DNA of 64,000 nt. Source: Govania unica. GTDB lineage: Bacteria; Pseudomonadota; Alphaproteobacteria; Sphingomonadales; Govanellaceae. Under the pieces are notes generated by a model. It saw only the letters and a list, made by a program, of their open reading frames with translations, did no database searches and was not told the origin of the DNA. The stretch spans positions 372,001-436,000 of the forward strand of contig NZ_JANWOI010000002.1 of assembly GCF_027920805.1 (NCBI RefSeq). The letters are read 5' to 3'. Shown here one piece after another: positions 53,675-62,579 of this stretch. The position numbers and the translations under genes are program-made. Every line of letters starts with the position of its first letter. Position 1 is the first letter of the stretch.

Positions 53675-53815
53675 TCAGATCATTAGGGTCAGAGCGGTGA
53701 TGGCCGTCATGATCACGATAGTGGCAAGGATCCATACCGGCGCAGACAGGCCAGCGGAGTCAAGGGTATCCTGTTGGGGCAGGGGCTCGGGGGCGTCTCG
53801 GGGCGGTGCGGTCAT
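53675..53815 (-). CDS. Small single-helix membrane protein, 46 residues
   Basis: A short frame on the minus strand begins with ATG seven bases after AAGGA. It has a Pro/Glu-rich N-terminal half (starting MTAPPRDAPEP) and a hydrophobic helix (WILATIVIMTAITALTLMI, residues 28-46) that reaches the C-terminus. It is twelve bases upstream of the SufU-like gene and so is likely co-transcribed. I recognise no family; tail-anchored topology is inferred. Confidence 0.5.
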   Translation of the reverse strand: MTAPPRDAPEPLPQQDTLDSAGLSAPVWILATIVIMTAITALTLMI

Positions 53816-53924
53816 CCTGGGATCCTTGGGCGTCGGGGACTACTATTATGGCAGGAAGCATAGAGTCCTCTCAGGCCGGGGAAAAGAGGTTTGCCGCAGA
53901 AAGCTTTGTATCTCTATCGTAAAT

Positions 53925-54180
53925 TTTTGAATGCTGTTTTTAATATGCGGCTTCTAATACGCGGCGCGCGAGCTTAGTTTTTTTCTTAAATTCGGGGATA
54001 AGTGATTCTCTAATATTATCAAATATTTGAATTATTATAATTTAATCTGATTCTAATAATTTTTTTATGCCTAATAATTAAAAAAAATTACCTTACTATA
54101 TGATTTATATAAACATTCTTTACATATTATTCATTTAACGGGGGGTTAGTTATAGTTAACATGCTCGTTATGAGTGACCA
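53925..54180. other. AT-rich intergenic island
   Basis: About 250 bases of strikingly AT-rich DNA with long A and T runs stand between GC-rich genes. No credible gene was found. It precedes the double cold-shock gene and probably contains its promoter and part of a long untranslated leader. A recently acquired segment is the alternative. Confidence 0.6.
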
Positions 54181-54231
54181 TATAAAGACATAACACCAAT
54201 GGCTTGGTGATCATTTTAAAGCGTGGTAATC

Positions 54232-54257
54232 TACACCTCCGCGACGTGGGAGGTATA
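54232..54257 (+). promoter_or_regulatory. Hairpin enclosing the ribosome binding site of the cold-shock gene
   Basis: TACACCTCC at 54232-54240 pairs with GGAGGTATA at 54249-54257 with one mismatch, around an eight-base loop. The right arm is the ribosome binding site GGAGGT itself, five bases before the GTG start. Such a structure can restrict translation until it melts or refolds and may be a temperature- or protein-sensitive switch. Confidence 0.55.
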
Positions 54258-54259
54258 AA

Positions 54260-54829
54260 GTGACAATGATTGCTTGTGATGCTGAGGGCGTAACCAGTAC
54301 CACCGTAATGATGGATGCAGACTTGTCTGAAATCCGCGGGGTGATCAAATGGTTCGATGCCGTAAAAGGTTATGGATTTATTGTTCCGTCAGATGGTGAC
54401 GGCGATGTCCTCCTTCATTTCTCCGCCCTTAAGGAAATTGGACGGCGTTCAGTTCCTGAGGGAGCAACGATCCAGTGCTGTGTCGTCCGCAGATCCAAAG
54501 GACGGCAGGTTCTGAAAGTCCTTGATGTGGACCTGTCCACAGCAATCGTACCCGCTGCACGCGAAAAGCAAATGCGGTCAAACCAGGATATTTCTCCTCT
54601 GAATGATGGAGAGGTGATGGTGGCGACCGTAAAATGGTTTAATCGTTTGCGGGGGTATGGGTTCGTCTCGCTGGGTGAAGGTGAACAGGACATTTTTGTT
54701 CACATGGAGGTTCTGCGGCGAGCCGGGCTCGTCGACCTTGAACCTGGCGAGCGTGTTCAAGTCGTCATCGGACGCGGCGAGCGCGGGCTTCTGGCCACAA
54801 CAATCCAGCCTATGGCTCCTCGGCCCTGA
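54260..54829 (+). CDS. Cold-shock protein with two CSD domains
   Basis: A 189-residue protein with two cold-shock domains. The first begins [20 protein letters not shown] with DVLLHFSAL (about residues 30-92); the second begins [20 protein letters not shown] with DIFVHMEVL (about 123-184). Both keep the aromatic RNP motifs that bind single-stranded nucleic acid. Double-CSD proteins are typical of alphaproteobacteria. The start is GTG at 54260, with ATG two codons later as an alternative. The leader is long and AT-rich and the ribosome binding site is in a hairpin. Confidence 0.93.
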   Translation: MTMIACDAEGVTSTTVMMDADLSEIRGVIKWFDAVKGYGFIVPSDGDGDVLLHFSALKEIGRRSVPEGATIQCCVVRRSKGRQVLKVLDVDLSTAIVPAAREKQMRSNQDISPLNDGEVMVATVKWFNRLRGYGFVSLGEGEQDIFVHMEVLRRAGLVDLEPGERVQVVIGRGERGLLATTIQPMAPRP

Positions 54830-54936
54830 TATTTAAAAGCAGTTCGTCTTGATTTCGGATTTGGTATAACTTGCAAGGGTTATACAGTCAGATGCAGGTG
54901 ATATGTGTCTGCAACCGGAATCAGGAGATCTGCAGC

Positions 54937-55464
54937 ATGACGGATTTTCGAGGCTTGATCCTCGGGTCAACCCGCAGGCGTTCATTCGCTTGGGGGTTGG
55001 CTGCACTTCTCGGACTTCTGCCGGTGTCATATGAAGCTCATATGACACCGCAAAGTGCTTTTGCGGGCGAGGCGCTGAGCCGTTTGACGCTGCTGTCTCA
55101 GGACGGCGGGAAGGACGTTCGTCATTTATTTCAGGTTGAGATTGCCGATACGGACAAGGAGCGTTTGCGGGGGCTCATGTATCGCAAGACGCTTCCGGAT
55201 GATGGCGGCATGTTGTTCGATTACGGGGAAGACCGCGAGGTCGCCATGTGGATGAGAAACACCCTCATTCCACTTGATATGCTGTTTATCGACAAGGCGG
55301 GGGTGGTCCGCCATATTCATGAAAATGCTATTCCTCATGATGAAACGCCGATCGCTTCCGGCGTGCCGGTGCGGGCTGTTCTGGAGCTTAAGGGCGGCAC
55401 GGTGGCGAAGCTCGGGTTGCGTGAGGGCGACCGTGTGATTGGGGCGTTATTCGGGGACAAATAA
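54937..55464 (+). CDS. DUF192 secreted protein
   Basis: A 175-residue exported protein. The signal peptide has an arginine-rich start (TRRRSFAWGLAALLGLLPVS), possibly Tat-like, with cleavage probably after SAFAG. The mature part has the DUF192 hallmarks RLRGLMYRKTLPDDGGMLF, MWMRNTLIPLDMLFID and HENAIPHDETPI. The function of the family is unknown. AGGAG lies nine bases before the ATG. A perfect palindrome lies in the signal-peptide coding part. Confidence 0.88.
   Translation: MTDFRGLILGSTRRRSFAWGLAALLGLLPVSYEAHMTPQSAFAGEALSRLTLLSQDGGKDVRHLFQVEIADTDKERLRGLMYRKTLPDDGGMLFDYGEDREVAMWMRNTLIPLDMLFIDKAGVVRHIHENAIPHDETPIASGVPVRAVLELKGGTVAKLGLREGDRVIGALFGDK
55022..55050. repeat. Perfect 13-base palindrome within the DUF192 gene
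   Basis: CGGTGTCATATGA and its exact complement TCATATGACACCG are separated by AGC. It encodes the end of the signal peptide region (around SYEAHMTP). Such perfect symmetry within a coding region suggests a protein-binding site or an inserted short element. Confidence 0.75.
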
Positions 55465-55496
55465 CATCCGGCAGGTGTGGTGCGAGGTGAAAGTAC

Positions 55497-55525
55497 TTGA
55501 CCTCCTTGCGCCTCTCCATACTAGA
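55497..55525 (+). promoter_or_regulatory. Possible promoter of the ECF sigma factor gene
   Basis: TTGACC at 55497 could be a -35 element, with CATACT or ACTAGA about fourteen to seventeen bases further as a weak -10. The match is loose and the true promoter may be recognised by the ECF sigma factor itself. Confidence 0.25.
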
Positions 55526-55550
55526 CTGACTGCAAAACGGGGCGGACGTT

Positions 55551-56126
55551 ATGCGGTCAAGGGTGAAAAGTCAGACGAAAGCGGAGGCGGTTTGTATTGA
55601 ACCGGCGTCTGATGAGCAGGGATCATCGTCCCGTATTGCCACGCTGTTCCGGCAGCATGGGTCGGAAATTCTGGCTTTCATGACACGCAAGCTCGGCAAC
55701 CGGGAAGACGCGTCCGAAGCGACACAGGATGTTTTTCTTAAATTCTGGAATCAGGAACGGCAAGGGCGGCTTGAGGGCTCCTCACGCGGGTATCTGTTTA
55801 CCATTGCCTTCAATACGGCCAAAGACAGCCGGCGGCGGTCGCGCGTGCGCGTGGCCGAGAAACACGAGCCCCTTATCGAGCAGGATATGGCGGAGGATCT
55901 GGTGACATCCGAGCAAGCTGTGCTATGGCGTCAGGGACTCGAGGGCGTTGTGGAGGCTTTGCGGGAACTGCCGGTCGAAACACGGAAGATATTTATGCTC
56001 TATCACGCTCATCATTTGAGTTATCAGAACATCGCCGACAAGCTTGGCATCACCACACGAACGGTTGAACGCCATATGGCCAAAGCCATTGCCCATTGCA
56101 AGGGCCGCATGACGGAGTATCTCTGA
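55551..56126 (+). CDS. ECF sigma factor, FecI-like
   Basis: A 191-residue sigma factor with region 2 (FMTRKLGNREDASEATQDVFLKFW, then a RGYLFTIAFNTAKD segment) and region 4 (LRELPVETRKIFMLYHAHHLSYQNIADKLGI, then TRTVERHMAKAI). It matches the FecI group, which transcribes a TonB receptor operon in response to an external ligand. The stop shares a base with the fecR-like gene (TGATG), so the pair is coupled. Confidence 0.92.
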   Translation: MRSRVKSQTKAEAVCIEPASDEQGSSSRIATLFRQHGSEILAFMTRKLGNREDASEATQDVFLKFWNQERQGRLEGSSRGYLFTIAFNTAKDSRRRSRVRVAEKHEPLIEQDMAEDLVTSEQAVLWRQGLEGVVEALRELPVETRKIFMLYHAHHLSYQNIADKLGITTRTVERHMAKAIAHCKGRMTEYL

Positions 56127-57097
56127 TGCAGGGAGGGCAAGCTGTGAGCGGGCCGAAATCCATTCCGCAGACTGCGGAGGAATGGTGTGCCCGCATGCAT
56201 TCGGGGCAGGTGACGGGTGCTGATCGGACGGCCTTTGCGGACTGGATGGACGGAGCCCCGGAAAATCGCAGTGAGTATGATGCCACTCAGAAACTGATGC
56301 AGCTGTCGCGCGGACTTGGCGGCTATCCCGATCTTGGGGCGGCGCTTGGTCTTGAGCAGAGCAGAACATGGCGGATACAGCCTGCGTTGATCGCGGCATC
56401 GGTGGCGGCGGCTTTGATGATCGGCGGCGTTGGCATCTGGTGGCAGTATCGCGTCATTGATTATGCAACGCTGGTCGGAGAGCAGAAGACGGTCACGCTG
56501 GCTGACGGCTCGGTTGTGGATCTCAATACCGATACGACGCTGGATGTGGCGATAGGCGGCAGCAAACGCCAACTGGTGCTGGAGAAAGGGGAAGCCTTTT
56601 TTGTGGTGTCGCCCGATAAGGCGCGTCCCTTTGTGATCAAGACCGCGCAGGGCGAAATTCGGGTTGTTGGGACCAAATTCAATGTGCGCACCGATGGCGA
56701 GGCCATGGTGGTCACCGTGCTTGAGGGCCACGTCCGGGTTGCAAGAGGGCAGGAGGCTCCGTTCGATCTGGTTGCCGACGATCAGCTGCGCCTTGATGCG
56801 ACGGGCGCGGTGCAGAAAAAATCCGGGGCGGATCTTGCGCAGGTGGCCGCCTGGCGGCGCGGGCAGGTTTATTTCGACAATGCCTCCCTTGCCGAGGTGA
56901 TCGGTGAGTTCAATCGCTACAGCGCGCAGAAATATGTCCTGCATAATAAGAAGCTGGCGCAGTTGAAGCTGTCGGGGGTGTTCCGGACCGGGGATCCGAA
57001 TGCGCTGTTGTACGCCTTGAGCGAAAGTTTCGGCATTGTCGTTGAGGTTCGGAGCGCGGAGGCGGTCTATTTGGGCCTGCCGCGCACCCGATTGTAA
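56126..57097 (+). CDS. FecR-family anti-sigma / signal transducer
   Basis: A 323-residue inner-membrane protein. It has an N-terminal DUF4880 domain (AEEWCARMHSGQVTGADRTAFADWMD, residues around 15-40) that binds the sigma factor. One membrane helix follows near residues 88-108, then the periplasmic FecR domain (LADGSVVDLNTDTTL, VVGTKFNVR) and a C-terminal STN-like DUF4974 domain. It relays the signal from the TonB receptor at 57206 to the upstream ECF sigma factor. The ATG overlaps the sigma-factor stop. Confidence 0.9.
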   Translation: MQGGQAVSGPKSIPQTAEEWCARMHSGQVTGADRTAFADWMDGAPENRSEYDATQKLMQLSRGLGGYPDLGAALGLEQSRTWRIQPALIAASVAAALMIGGVGIWWQYRVIDYATLVGEQKTVTLADGSVVDLNTDTTLDVAIGGSKRQLVLEKGEAFFVVSPDKARPFVIKTAQGEIRVVGTKFNVRTDGEAMVVTVLEGHVRVARGQEAPFDLVADDQLRLDATGAVQKKSGADLAQVAAWRRGQVYFDNASLAEVIGEFNRYSAQKYVLHNKKLAQLKLSGVFRTGDPNALLYALSESFGIVVEVRSAEAVYLGLPRTRL

Positions 57098-57205
57098 TTA
57101 TTTTTCATCTGACCTGTCGGGTGGGTCGGTTCGGCTGCGTAGCTATCTCTGAAGGGGAAGGTGTGTCTGGCAAGGATGCACCCTATAACAACCAGGGGGG
57201 ATAGC

Positions 57206-59833
57206 ATGAAGAATACCCACGTGAAGGTACTGAAGCGGCTGCTTGGAACCACCATCCTCACGGGTGGCCTTGTCCTGGCGACGCCCGTATTCGCGGATTC
57301 CGCGCGTCATTATGAAATTCAACCGCAGTCCCTCGCGTCGGCCCTGAAGGAATTGGCCAACGCTGGTCACATTCAGGTGGCCTTCGCCCCGGACGTTGTG
57401 ACGGATTTGCATGCTGACGGGCTCAAGGGTGATTTCACCATCAAGCAGGCCGTTGAAGGGCTTTTGAAGAATACCGGCCTGACCTATAGCTATGACGGCG
57501 AGGATGTGATCGTTATCCGCCGCGAGCACAGCTCGGACCTGTCGGGGGGCCGGATTCGTCTGGCCGGTGCGCCGCAGACCGCTGCACCGGCGCGGGCCGC
57601 GCAGCCCCGGGAAAACGCGGCTTTCATGATTGAGGAAATCGTTGTTACCGCACAGAAACGCAGCGCGCGCCTGCAGGATGTGCCGCTGAGCGTAAGCGCG
57701 GTGGGAGCCGAGGCGCTGAGCGTTCAGGGCGTCACCGATTTCAAGGATATATTGCGCAGCGTTCCGGGGGTATCGTTCTCGGGCACGGATTTCGGGCAGA
57801 GCAGTTACAACATCCGCGGCATCAGCACAGCCTCGTCCAGTCCGACGGTCGGGGTTTATATGGATGATATCTCGCTGGTCACGGTGGCGACCAATTTCAG
57901 CGGCGCCTCAGACCCGATATTTTTTGACTTTGAGCGCCTTGAAGTGCTGAAAGGCCCGCAGGGCACGCTGTATGGCGGAAGCACCATGGGGGGAGCGATC
58001 AAATATGTGAGCGCTCAGCCCAAGATGAATGAAACTCACGTGACCGTGGCCGGGGGTGTTTCCGCGACCCAGGGTGGCGCTGCGTCCTATGAAGGTCAGG
58101 GCATCGTCAATCTGCCGGTTGTGGAAGATAAGCTCGCCGTGCGGTTCGGGGCGCTTTACCGTCACCTCGGCGGTTATATCGATCAGGTGGCCGATGCGGA
58201 GGGCATCGATTGGCGCAACAGCGATCCTGATGGCCATGGCGGATTTGCACCGCGCACTTTGAAATCGGGCAGCACCTGGGCGGAAAAAAATGTCAATTCG
58301 AGCGAGATGTTTGTGGTGCGCGGTTCGGCCAAATGGCAGGTCGATGACAGCCTGAGCGTTATTCCGTCGGTGTTCTATCAGGAGTATAAGCTCGACAACG
58401 CCAATCTGTTCCGCACCAATCTGCCGGAATTCCAGCAGTCCGATCGTCTTCAATCTCCAACGAAGGACAAGCTTGGCGTTTATGGTCTGACGATCGATAA
58501 AGACTTTGGCGAGGTGACGTTCACGTCCCTGACAGGGTATGTTAATCGAAGCGTGAGCTGGGGCCGCGATTATTCGTTCTTCATCGGCAGTCTTGTGGGG
58601 GACTTGTTCACGCATAACAGTTGGAATGATTCCGACAGCAGCACCAAAACCTTCAGTCAGGAACTGCGTCTTGCCTCGAACCATGAAGGTCCATGGCAGT
58701 GGGTTGCCGGGCTGTATTATTCGGATCAGAAGGACCGCCTGATCCAGGCGGTTGACACCGATGGATCCGGCGATGTTTTTGGCGTCGATACCGATCAAGT
58801 CTATTATGGCAACACCTTCACCCGCATGAAGCAATATGCGGCCTTTGGTGAATTGACCTATGCCATCACAGACAAACTGAGTGCTCAAGCCGGCTTGCGA
58901 TTCTTTGCCATCAAGCAGCTGGTTGATGTGATCGGCGATGGGGTGTTCAATGGCGGTCCAAGCTCAGAGCTTGGCAATGTCAGCACGGAAACCGGGCTCA
59001 ATCCGAAAATTGGTCTGAATTACAAGATCAGCGACAACAATCTGGCGTTTGCCACGGCCACGAAAGGCTTCCGTCCAGGTGGGCCGAACCGCTTTAAGTT
59101 TGATCCGAATTTGTGCCGGATCGATCTTGATCGTTTGGGCCTGACTGATGCGCCGGACAGTTTCAAGTCGGATAACCTGTGGAACTTTGAACTTGGCAGC
59201 AAGAACCAGTTCATGGACGGCAAGCTGACCATCAATGGAGCGCTGTTTTACACCGACTGGAAAAAGATTCAGCAGACTATAGAACTGCGCAACTGTGGCT
59301 TTAACTTCACCGGCAACGTCGGTTCGGCGGAAGTCAAGGGCGGCGAAATTGAAGTGCAGATGGTCCCGATGCCGGGTGTCAATATTGGCGGCTCGGCTAC
59401 CTATACTGATGCCAAAATCACTCAGTCCGATCCAGGCGTTTCGGCGAAAGTCGGTCAGTCGGTGCTGAGCGTGCCGAAATGGATGTTCAATATCTTTGGC
59501 TCATACGCCATGCCGGTCGGCAATGATTACACCCTAACCACGCGTGGGGAATATCAGTATCACGGTTCGTCGTTGCGTAGCTTTGAAAGCGAGCTCACGA
59601 CCAATATTCCAGACGACGGCATATTGATTGTTCCGAATATCGCGCAACGCGAACATTCTTATGGCCTGGCCAATGCCAGCATTGTGTTGTCGAACGATGT
59701 TCTTGAATATCGTCTGTATGTGAACAACCTGTTCAATTCGGCGCCATATCTGAATTTCACGCTTGAAGATGCGATGCTGGCGAGCACGCTGCGGCCGCGC
59801 ACCTTCGGGTTTGGTGTTCGCGCTCAATTCTAA
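57206..59833 (+). CDS. TonB-dependent receptor with N-terminal STN signalling domain
   Basis: An 875-residue outer-membrane receptor. The signal peptide ends at TPVFA (residue 30). An STN domain follows (about residues 36-105), which contacts FecR. The TonB box IEEIVVTAQ is at 142-150, and then come the plug domain (DILRSVPGVSF, GSTMGGAIKYVS) and the beta-barrel ending in GFGVRAQF with the terminal Phe. GGGGGGA lies five bases before the ATG. This type of receptor with the VTAQKR motif is common in sphingomonads and imports varied aromatic or sugar compounds. The ligand is unknown; no siderophore gene is near. Confidence 0.92.
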   Translation: MKNTHVKVLKRLLGTTILTGGLVLATPVFADSARHYEIQPQSLASALKELANAGHIQVAFAPDVVTDLHADGLKGDFTIKQAVEGLLKNTGLTYSYDGEDVIVIRREHSSDLSGGRIRLAGAPQTAAPARAAQPRENAAFMIEEIVVTAQKRSARLQDVPLSVSAVGAEALSVQGVTDFKDILRSVPGVSFSGTDFGQSSYNIRGISTASSSPTVGVYMDDISLVTVATNFSGASDPIFFDFERLEVLKGPQGTLYGGSTMGGAIKYVSAQPKMNETHVTVAGGVSATQGGAASYEGQGIVNLPVVEDKLAVRFGALYRHLGGYIDQVADAEGIDWRNSDPDGHGGFAPRTLKSGSTWAEKNVNSSEMFVVRGSAKWQVDDSLSVIPSVFYQEYKLDNANLFRTNLPEFQQSDRLQSPTKDKLGVYGLTIDKDFGEVTFTSLTGYVNRSVSWGRDYSFFIGSLVGDLFTHNSWNDSDSSTKTFSQELRLASNHEGPWQWVAGLYYSDQKDRLIQAVDTDGSGDVFGVDTDQVYYGNTFTRMKQYAAFGELTYAITDKLSAQAGLRFFAIKQLVDVIGDGVFNGGPSSELGNVSTETGLNPKIGLNYKISDNNLAFATATKGFRPGGPNRFKFDPNLCRIDLDRLGLTDAPDSFKSDNLWNFELGSKNQFMDGKLTINGALFYTDWKKIQQTIELRNCGFNFTGNVGSAEVKGGEIEVQMVPMPGVNIGGSATYTDAKITQSDPGVSAKVGQSVLSVPKWMFNIFGSYAMPVGNDYTLTTRGEYQYHGSSLRSFESELTTNIPDDGILIVPNIAQREHSYGLANASIVLSNDVLEYRLYVNNLFNSAPYLNFTLEDAMLASTLRPRTFGFGVRAQF

Positions 59834-59849
59834 TCTCCTTCAGCACTCA

Positions 59850-59876
59850 GAGATGCCGGCCTTGGGCCGGCATCTC
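59850..59876 (+). terminator. Terminator hairpin after the TonB receptor
   Basis: An 11-base perfect stem (GAGATGCCGGC and its complement) closes a five-base loop 17 bases after the receptor stop. CATCTTTTGAC follows with a short T run. It likely terminates or tempers transcription before the PQQ dehydrogenase. Confidence 0.7.
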
Positions 59877-59912
59877 CATCTTTTGACAAGTTTCATCAGC
59901 AGGAAACATGGC

Positions 59913-62072
59913 ATGCCGCTGTCCCGTAGCATTTTCACGACCGTTATTGCATTGGCTCTGTCTTTGTCCGCCGTTGCGGGTGCTGTGGAAAAAACGGCAG
60001 GGCAGGTAGATGCTGCGCGGGTCAAGACGGCGGCCAAGGATGGCGCGAACTGGCTGCTTTATGGGCGCACGTCCGATGAAAAGCGTTATTCTCCGCTGCA
60101 GACCATCAATCGCAATACGGTGGGTAAACTGGGGCTCGCGTGGGAATTTGATGATTTCGTCACGCGTGGGCGGACGACGCGCGGTGAACAGGGCACGCCG
60201 ATCGTGGTTGATGGCGTCATGTATTTTTCCAGTTCCTGGAATGCCGTCTATGCCCTTGATGCTAAGACCGGCAAAACATTATGGACCTATGATCCCGAGA
60301 TTGACGGATCCTGGGCTCGGGTCACCTGCTGCGGCGTGACCAATCGCGGCGTCGCGGTGTGGAAGGGCAAGGTTTATATCGGCACGCTTGACGGATATCT
60401 TGTGGCCGTTGATGCGCGGACCGGCAAGCAGGTTTGGCGCGTCGATACCTTCACCGATCGGTCGCGCAATTATGCCATCACCGGCGCACCGCGCGTTGCT
60501 GGAAACAATATCGTGATCGGCAATGGCGGCGCGGAAATGGGCGTGCGCGGGTATGTGACGGCTTATGATGCCGAGACCGGAAAACAGTCCTGGCGGTTTT
60601 ATACCGTGCCGGGCGATCCGGCCAAGGGTGACGAGCATCCGGAACTGACGACGGCGCGGAAGACATGGGGCGCGAACAGCCGTTGGGATCTGGGCGGCGG
60701 CGGCACGGTCTGGGATTCCATGACTTATGATCCGGCCTTGAATTTGCTTTATATCGGCACCGGCAATGGTAGCCCGCACCCGATCTGGAATCGCGATCCG
60801 GGACATCCGAAAAATGATAATCTTTATTTGTCGTCGATCGTGGCGGTGGATGCCACGACGGGGCGGATGAAGTGGTATTATCAGACCACGCCGGGCGACA
60901 GTTGGGATTACACAGCGACGCAGAATATGATTCTGGCCGATCTCGATATCAAGGGAACGCGTCATAAGGTCATCATGCAGGCGCCGAAGAACGGGTTCTT
61001 TTATGTGCTCGATCGGGAAACCGGCAAGCTGCTGTCGGCGGAAAAATTCACGACGGTGACATGGGCCGATCGCATCGATATGACAACCGGCCGTCCGGTG
61101 ATGACTGAACAGGCGGATTATGGGCAAGCCGCCAAGGTGATCTGGCCGTCGCAGGCGGGTGGTCATAACTGGCAGCCGATGGCCTACAGTGATGACACGA
61201 AACTTGTCTATATTCCGGTTCTTGAAGCGCCGATGAAATTCATGCGTGCGGTACAACCTGATTATATACGTGGGACTATTGTGCAGGGTGTGGATGCTCA
61301 ATTTCCACCATATGAGGCGGACGATAAAGCGCAGAAAGGCCAGCCGAAGCCGGTGTTCCGCAGTTTGTTGAAGGCATGGGACCCGGTCACGCAAAAGCTC
61401 GTCTGGCAGAGCGAGGAAATGTCCTATTGGAATGGCGGCGTTCTGACCACGGGCGGCGGGCTTGTGTTTCAGGGGCGCAACGACGGCTCGTTCGTCGTTT
61501 ATGACGCGAAAACCGGCAAGGTTCTGAAGACGATCAAAACCGGCACCGGCATTCTTGCGGCGCCGATGACCTATCAGATCGATGGGGAGCAATATGTTGC
61601 TGTGATGGCCGGATTCGGGGGCGCGTTGACGGTGTCTTATCCGCCGGGCTCGGCAGCCTGGGATTATGAAAACCAGTCGCGGCTGCTGGTGTTCAAGCTG
61701 GGCGGAACGGAGGTTGCCTTGCCGCCGAAACGGGTTGATTCGGAGCTCGAACCTTTGCCGGAAAATTATGTGGTGAAACAGGATCGTGTGCAGCGTGGGC
61801 TTGAGCTTTACAGCACCAATTGTCTGCGCTGCCATGGGTTCCAGGGCAATGTCGGGGGATATCCAAATCTGTGGAATATGCCAGCGGATGTGCATGCGAG
61901 CTTCAAGGATATTGTGCTCGGCGGGGCTTTGAGTGCTGCTGGCATGGCGAGTTTCTCGGACGTGCTGAGCGAAGATGATGTCGAAGCCATTCAGGATTTT
62001 CTGGTGGAGGATGCGAAAAAACTGCGCGCGGTTACCAAAGAGGGCGGCAAGAAAGAATTCCGCTTTCATTGA
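59913..62072 (+). CDS. PQQ-dependent quinohemoprotein alcohol dehydrogenase (type II)
   Basis: A 719-residue periplasmic dehydrogenase. The signal peptide (cleavage near AVAGA, residue 24) precedes an eight-bladed propeller with tryptophan-docking repeats (for example DAKTGKTLW). The vicinal cysteine pair C139-C140 in RVTCCGVTNRG forms the disulfide typical of quinoprotein alcohol dehydrogenases. A C-terminal cytochrome c domain has its haem site at C637, C640 and H641 (NCLRCH). It oxidises an alcohol with PQQ, passing electrons to a cytochrome or ubiquinone. PQQ synthesis genes are not in the window. AGGAA lies eight bases before the ATG. Confidence 0.9.
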   Translation: MPLSRSIFTTVIALALSLSAVAGAVEKTAGQVDAARVKTAAKDGANWLLYGRTSDEKRYSPLQTINRNTVGKLGLAWEFDDFVTRGRTTRGEQGTPIVVDGVMYFSSSWNAVYALDAKTGKTLWTYDPEIDGSWARVTCCGVTNRGVAVWKGKVYIGTLDGYLVAVDARTGKQVWRVDTFTDRSRNYAITGAPRVAGNNIVIGNGGAEMGVRGYVTAYDAETGKQSWRFYTVPGDPAKGDEHPELTTARKTWGANSRWDLGGGGTVWDSMTYDPALNLLYIGTGNGSPHPIWNRDPGHPKNDNLYLSSIVAVDATTGRMKWYYQTTPGDSWDYTATQNMILADLDIKGTRHKVIMQAPKNGFFYVLDRETGKLLSAEKFTTVTWADRIDMTTGRPVMTEQADYGQAAKVIWPSQAGGHNWQPMAYSDDTKLVYIPVLEAPMKFMRAVQPDYIRGTIVQGVDAQFPPYEADDKAQKGQPKPVFRSLLKAWDPVTQKLVWQSEEMSYWNGGVLTTGGGLVFQGRNDGSFVVYDAKTGKVLKTIKTGTGILAAPMTYQIDGEQYVAVMAGFGGALTVSYPPGSAAWDYENQSRLLVFKLGGTEVALPPKRVDSELEPLPENYVVKQDRVQRGLELYSTNCLRCHGFQGNVGGYPNLWNMPADVHASFKDIVLGGALSAAGMASFSDVLSEDDVEAIQDFLVEDAKKLRAVTKEGGKKEFRFH

Positions 62073-62103
62073 TCCAGAAATTGGCAATTGGTAAGGACAG
62101 GCT

Positions 62104-62559
62104 ATGAAAATTGCAGGTTTCCTCTGTGCGGTACTGGCGGTAGTGCTTCCGATGACGGCCTCGGCCCATGCTGTGCTGACTGCCGGACTGGCAGAGCAAC
62201 TGGTCAATCATTGCGAGGCCGAGGCGCGCAGGCAAAAGATTGCGCTCTCCATCGTTGTTTTGGATGACGGCGGACATGTGATGCTGGCCAAGCGCATGGA
62301 TGGCGCGCGGTTTAAAACCATCGAGGTTGCGGAAGGAAAAGCCTATACCGCGCTCAGCATCGGTGCGCCGTCGGCTGTGTTGCAGCAGGCGGTTGAAACC
62401 GGCAAGACAAGCTATCTCACGGTGCCGGGCATTGTTGCCATTCAGGGCGGCTTGCCAATCCTGCGTGATGGTGTTGTGATCGGCGCCATGGGTGCGAGCG
62501 GGGTTGAGGAGCCGATGGACGAGGCCTGCGTTCAGGGGGCAATCAGTGCCTTGAAATAA
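62104..62559 (+). CDS. GlcG/HbpS-family (DUF336) secreted protein
   Basis: A 151-residue protein with a signal peptide (cleavage near ASAHA, residue 22), then a GlcG/HbpS domain: ALSIVVLDDGGHVMLAKRMDG, a KAYTALSI segment, and VPGIVAIQGGLPI followed by GVVIGAMGASG. HbpS-type proteins bind haem or a cofactor; members often accompany quinoprotein dehydrogenases. It is 31 bases after the PQQ enzyme and is probably co-transcribed with it. Precise role unknown. Confidence 0.88.
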   Translation: MKIAGFLCAVLAVVLPMTASAHAVLTAGLAEQLVNHCEAEARRQKIALSIVVLDDGGHVMLAKRMDGARFKTIEVAEGKAYTALSIGAPSAVLQQAVETGKTSYLTVPGIVAIQGGLPILRDGVVIGAMGASGVEEPMDEACVQGAISALK

Positions 62560-62579
62560 CAAAAACTCAAGGGGTGACG

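Noticed and set aside
54165-54195. Ten-codon leader peptide before the cold-shock gene
   Set aside because: An ATG-TAA frame exists but its ribosome binding site is too far away and there are no regulatory codons or attenuator-like structure to support it.
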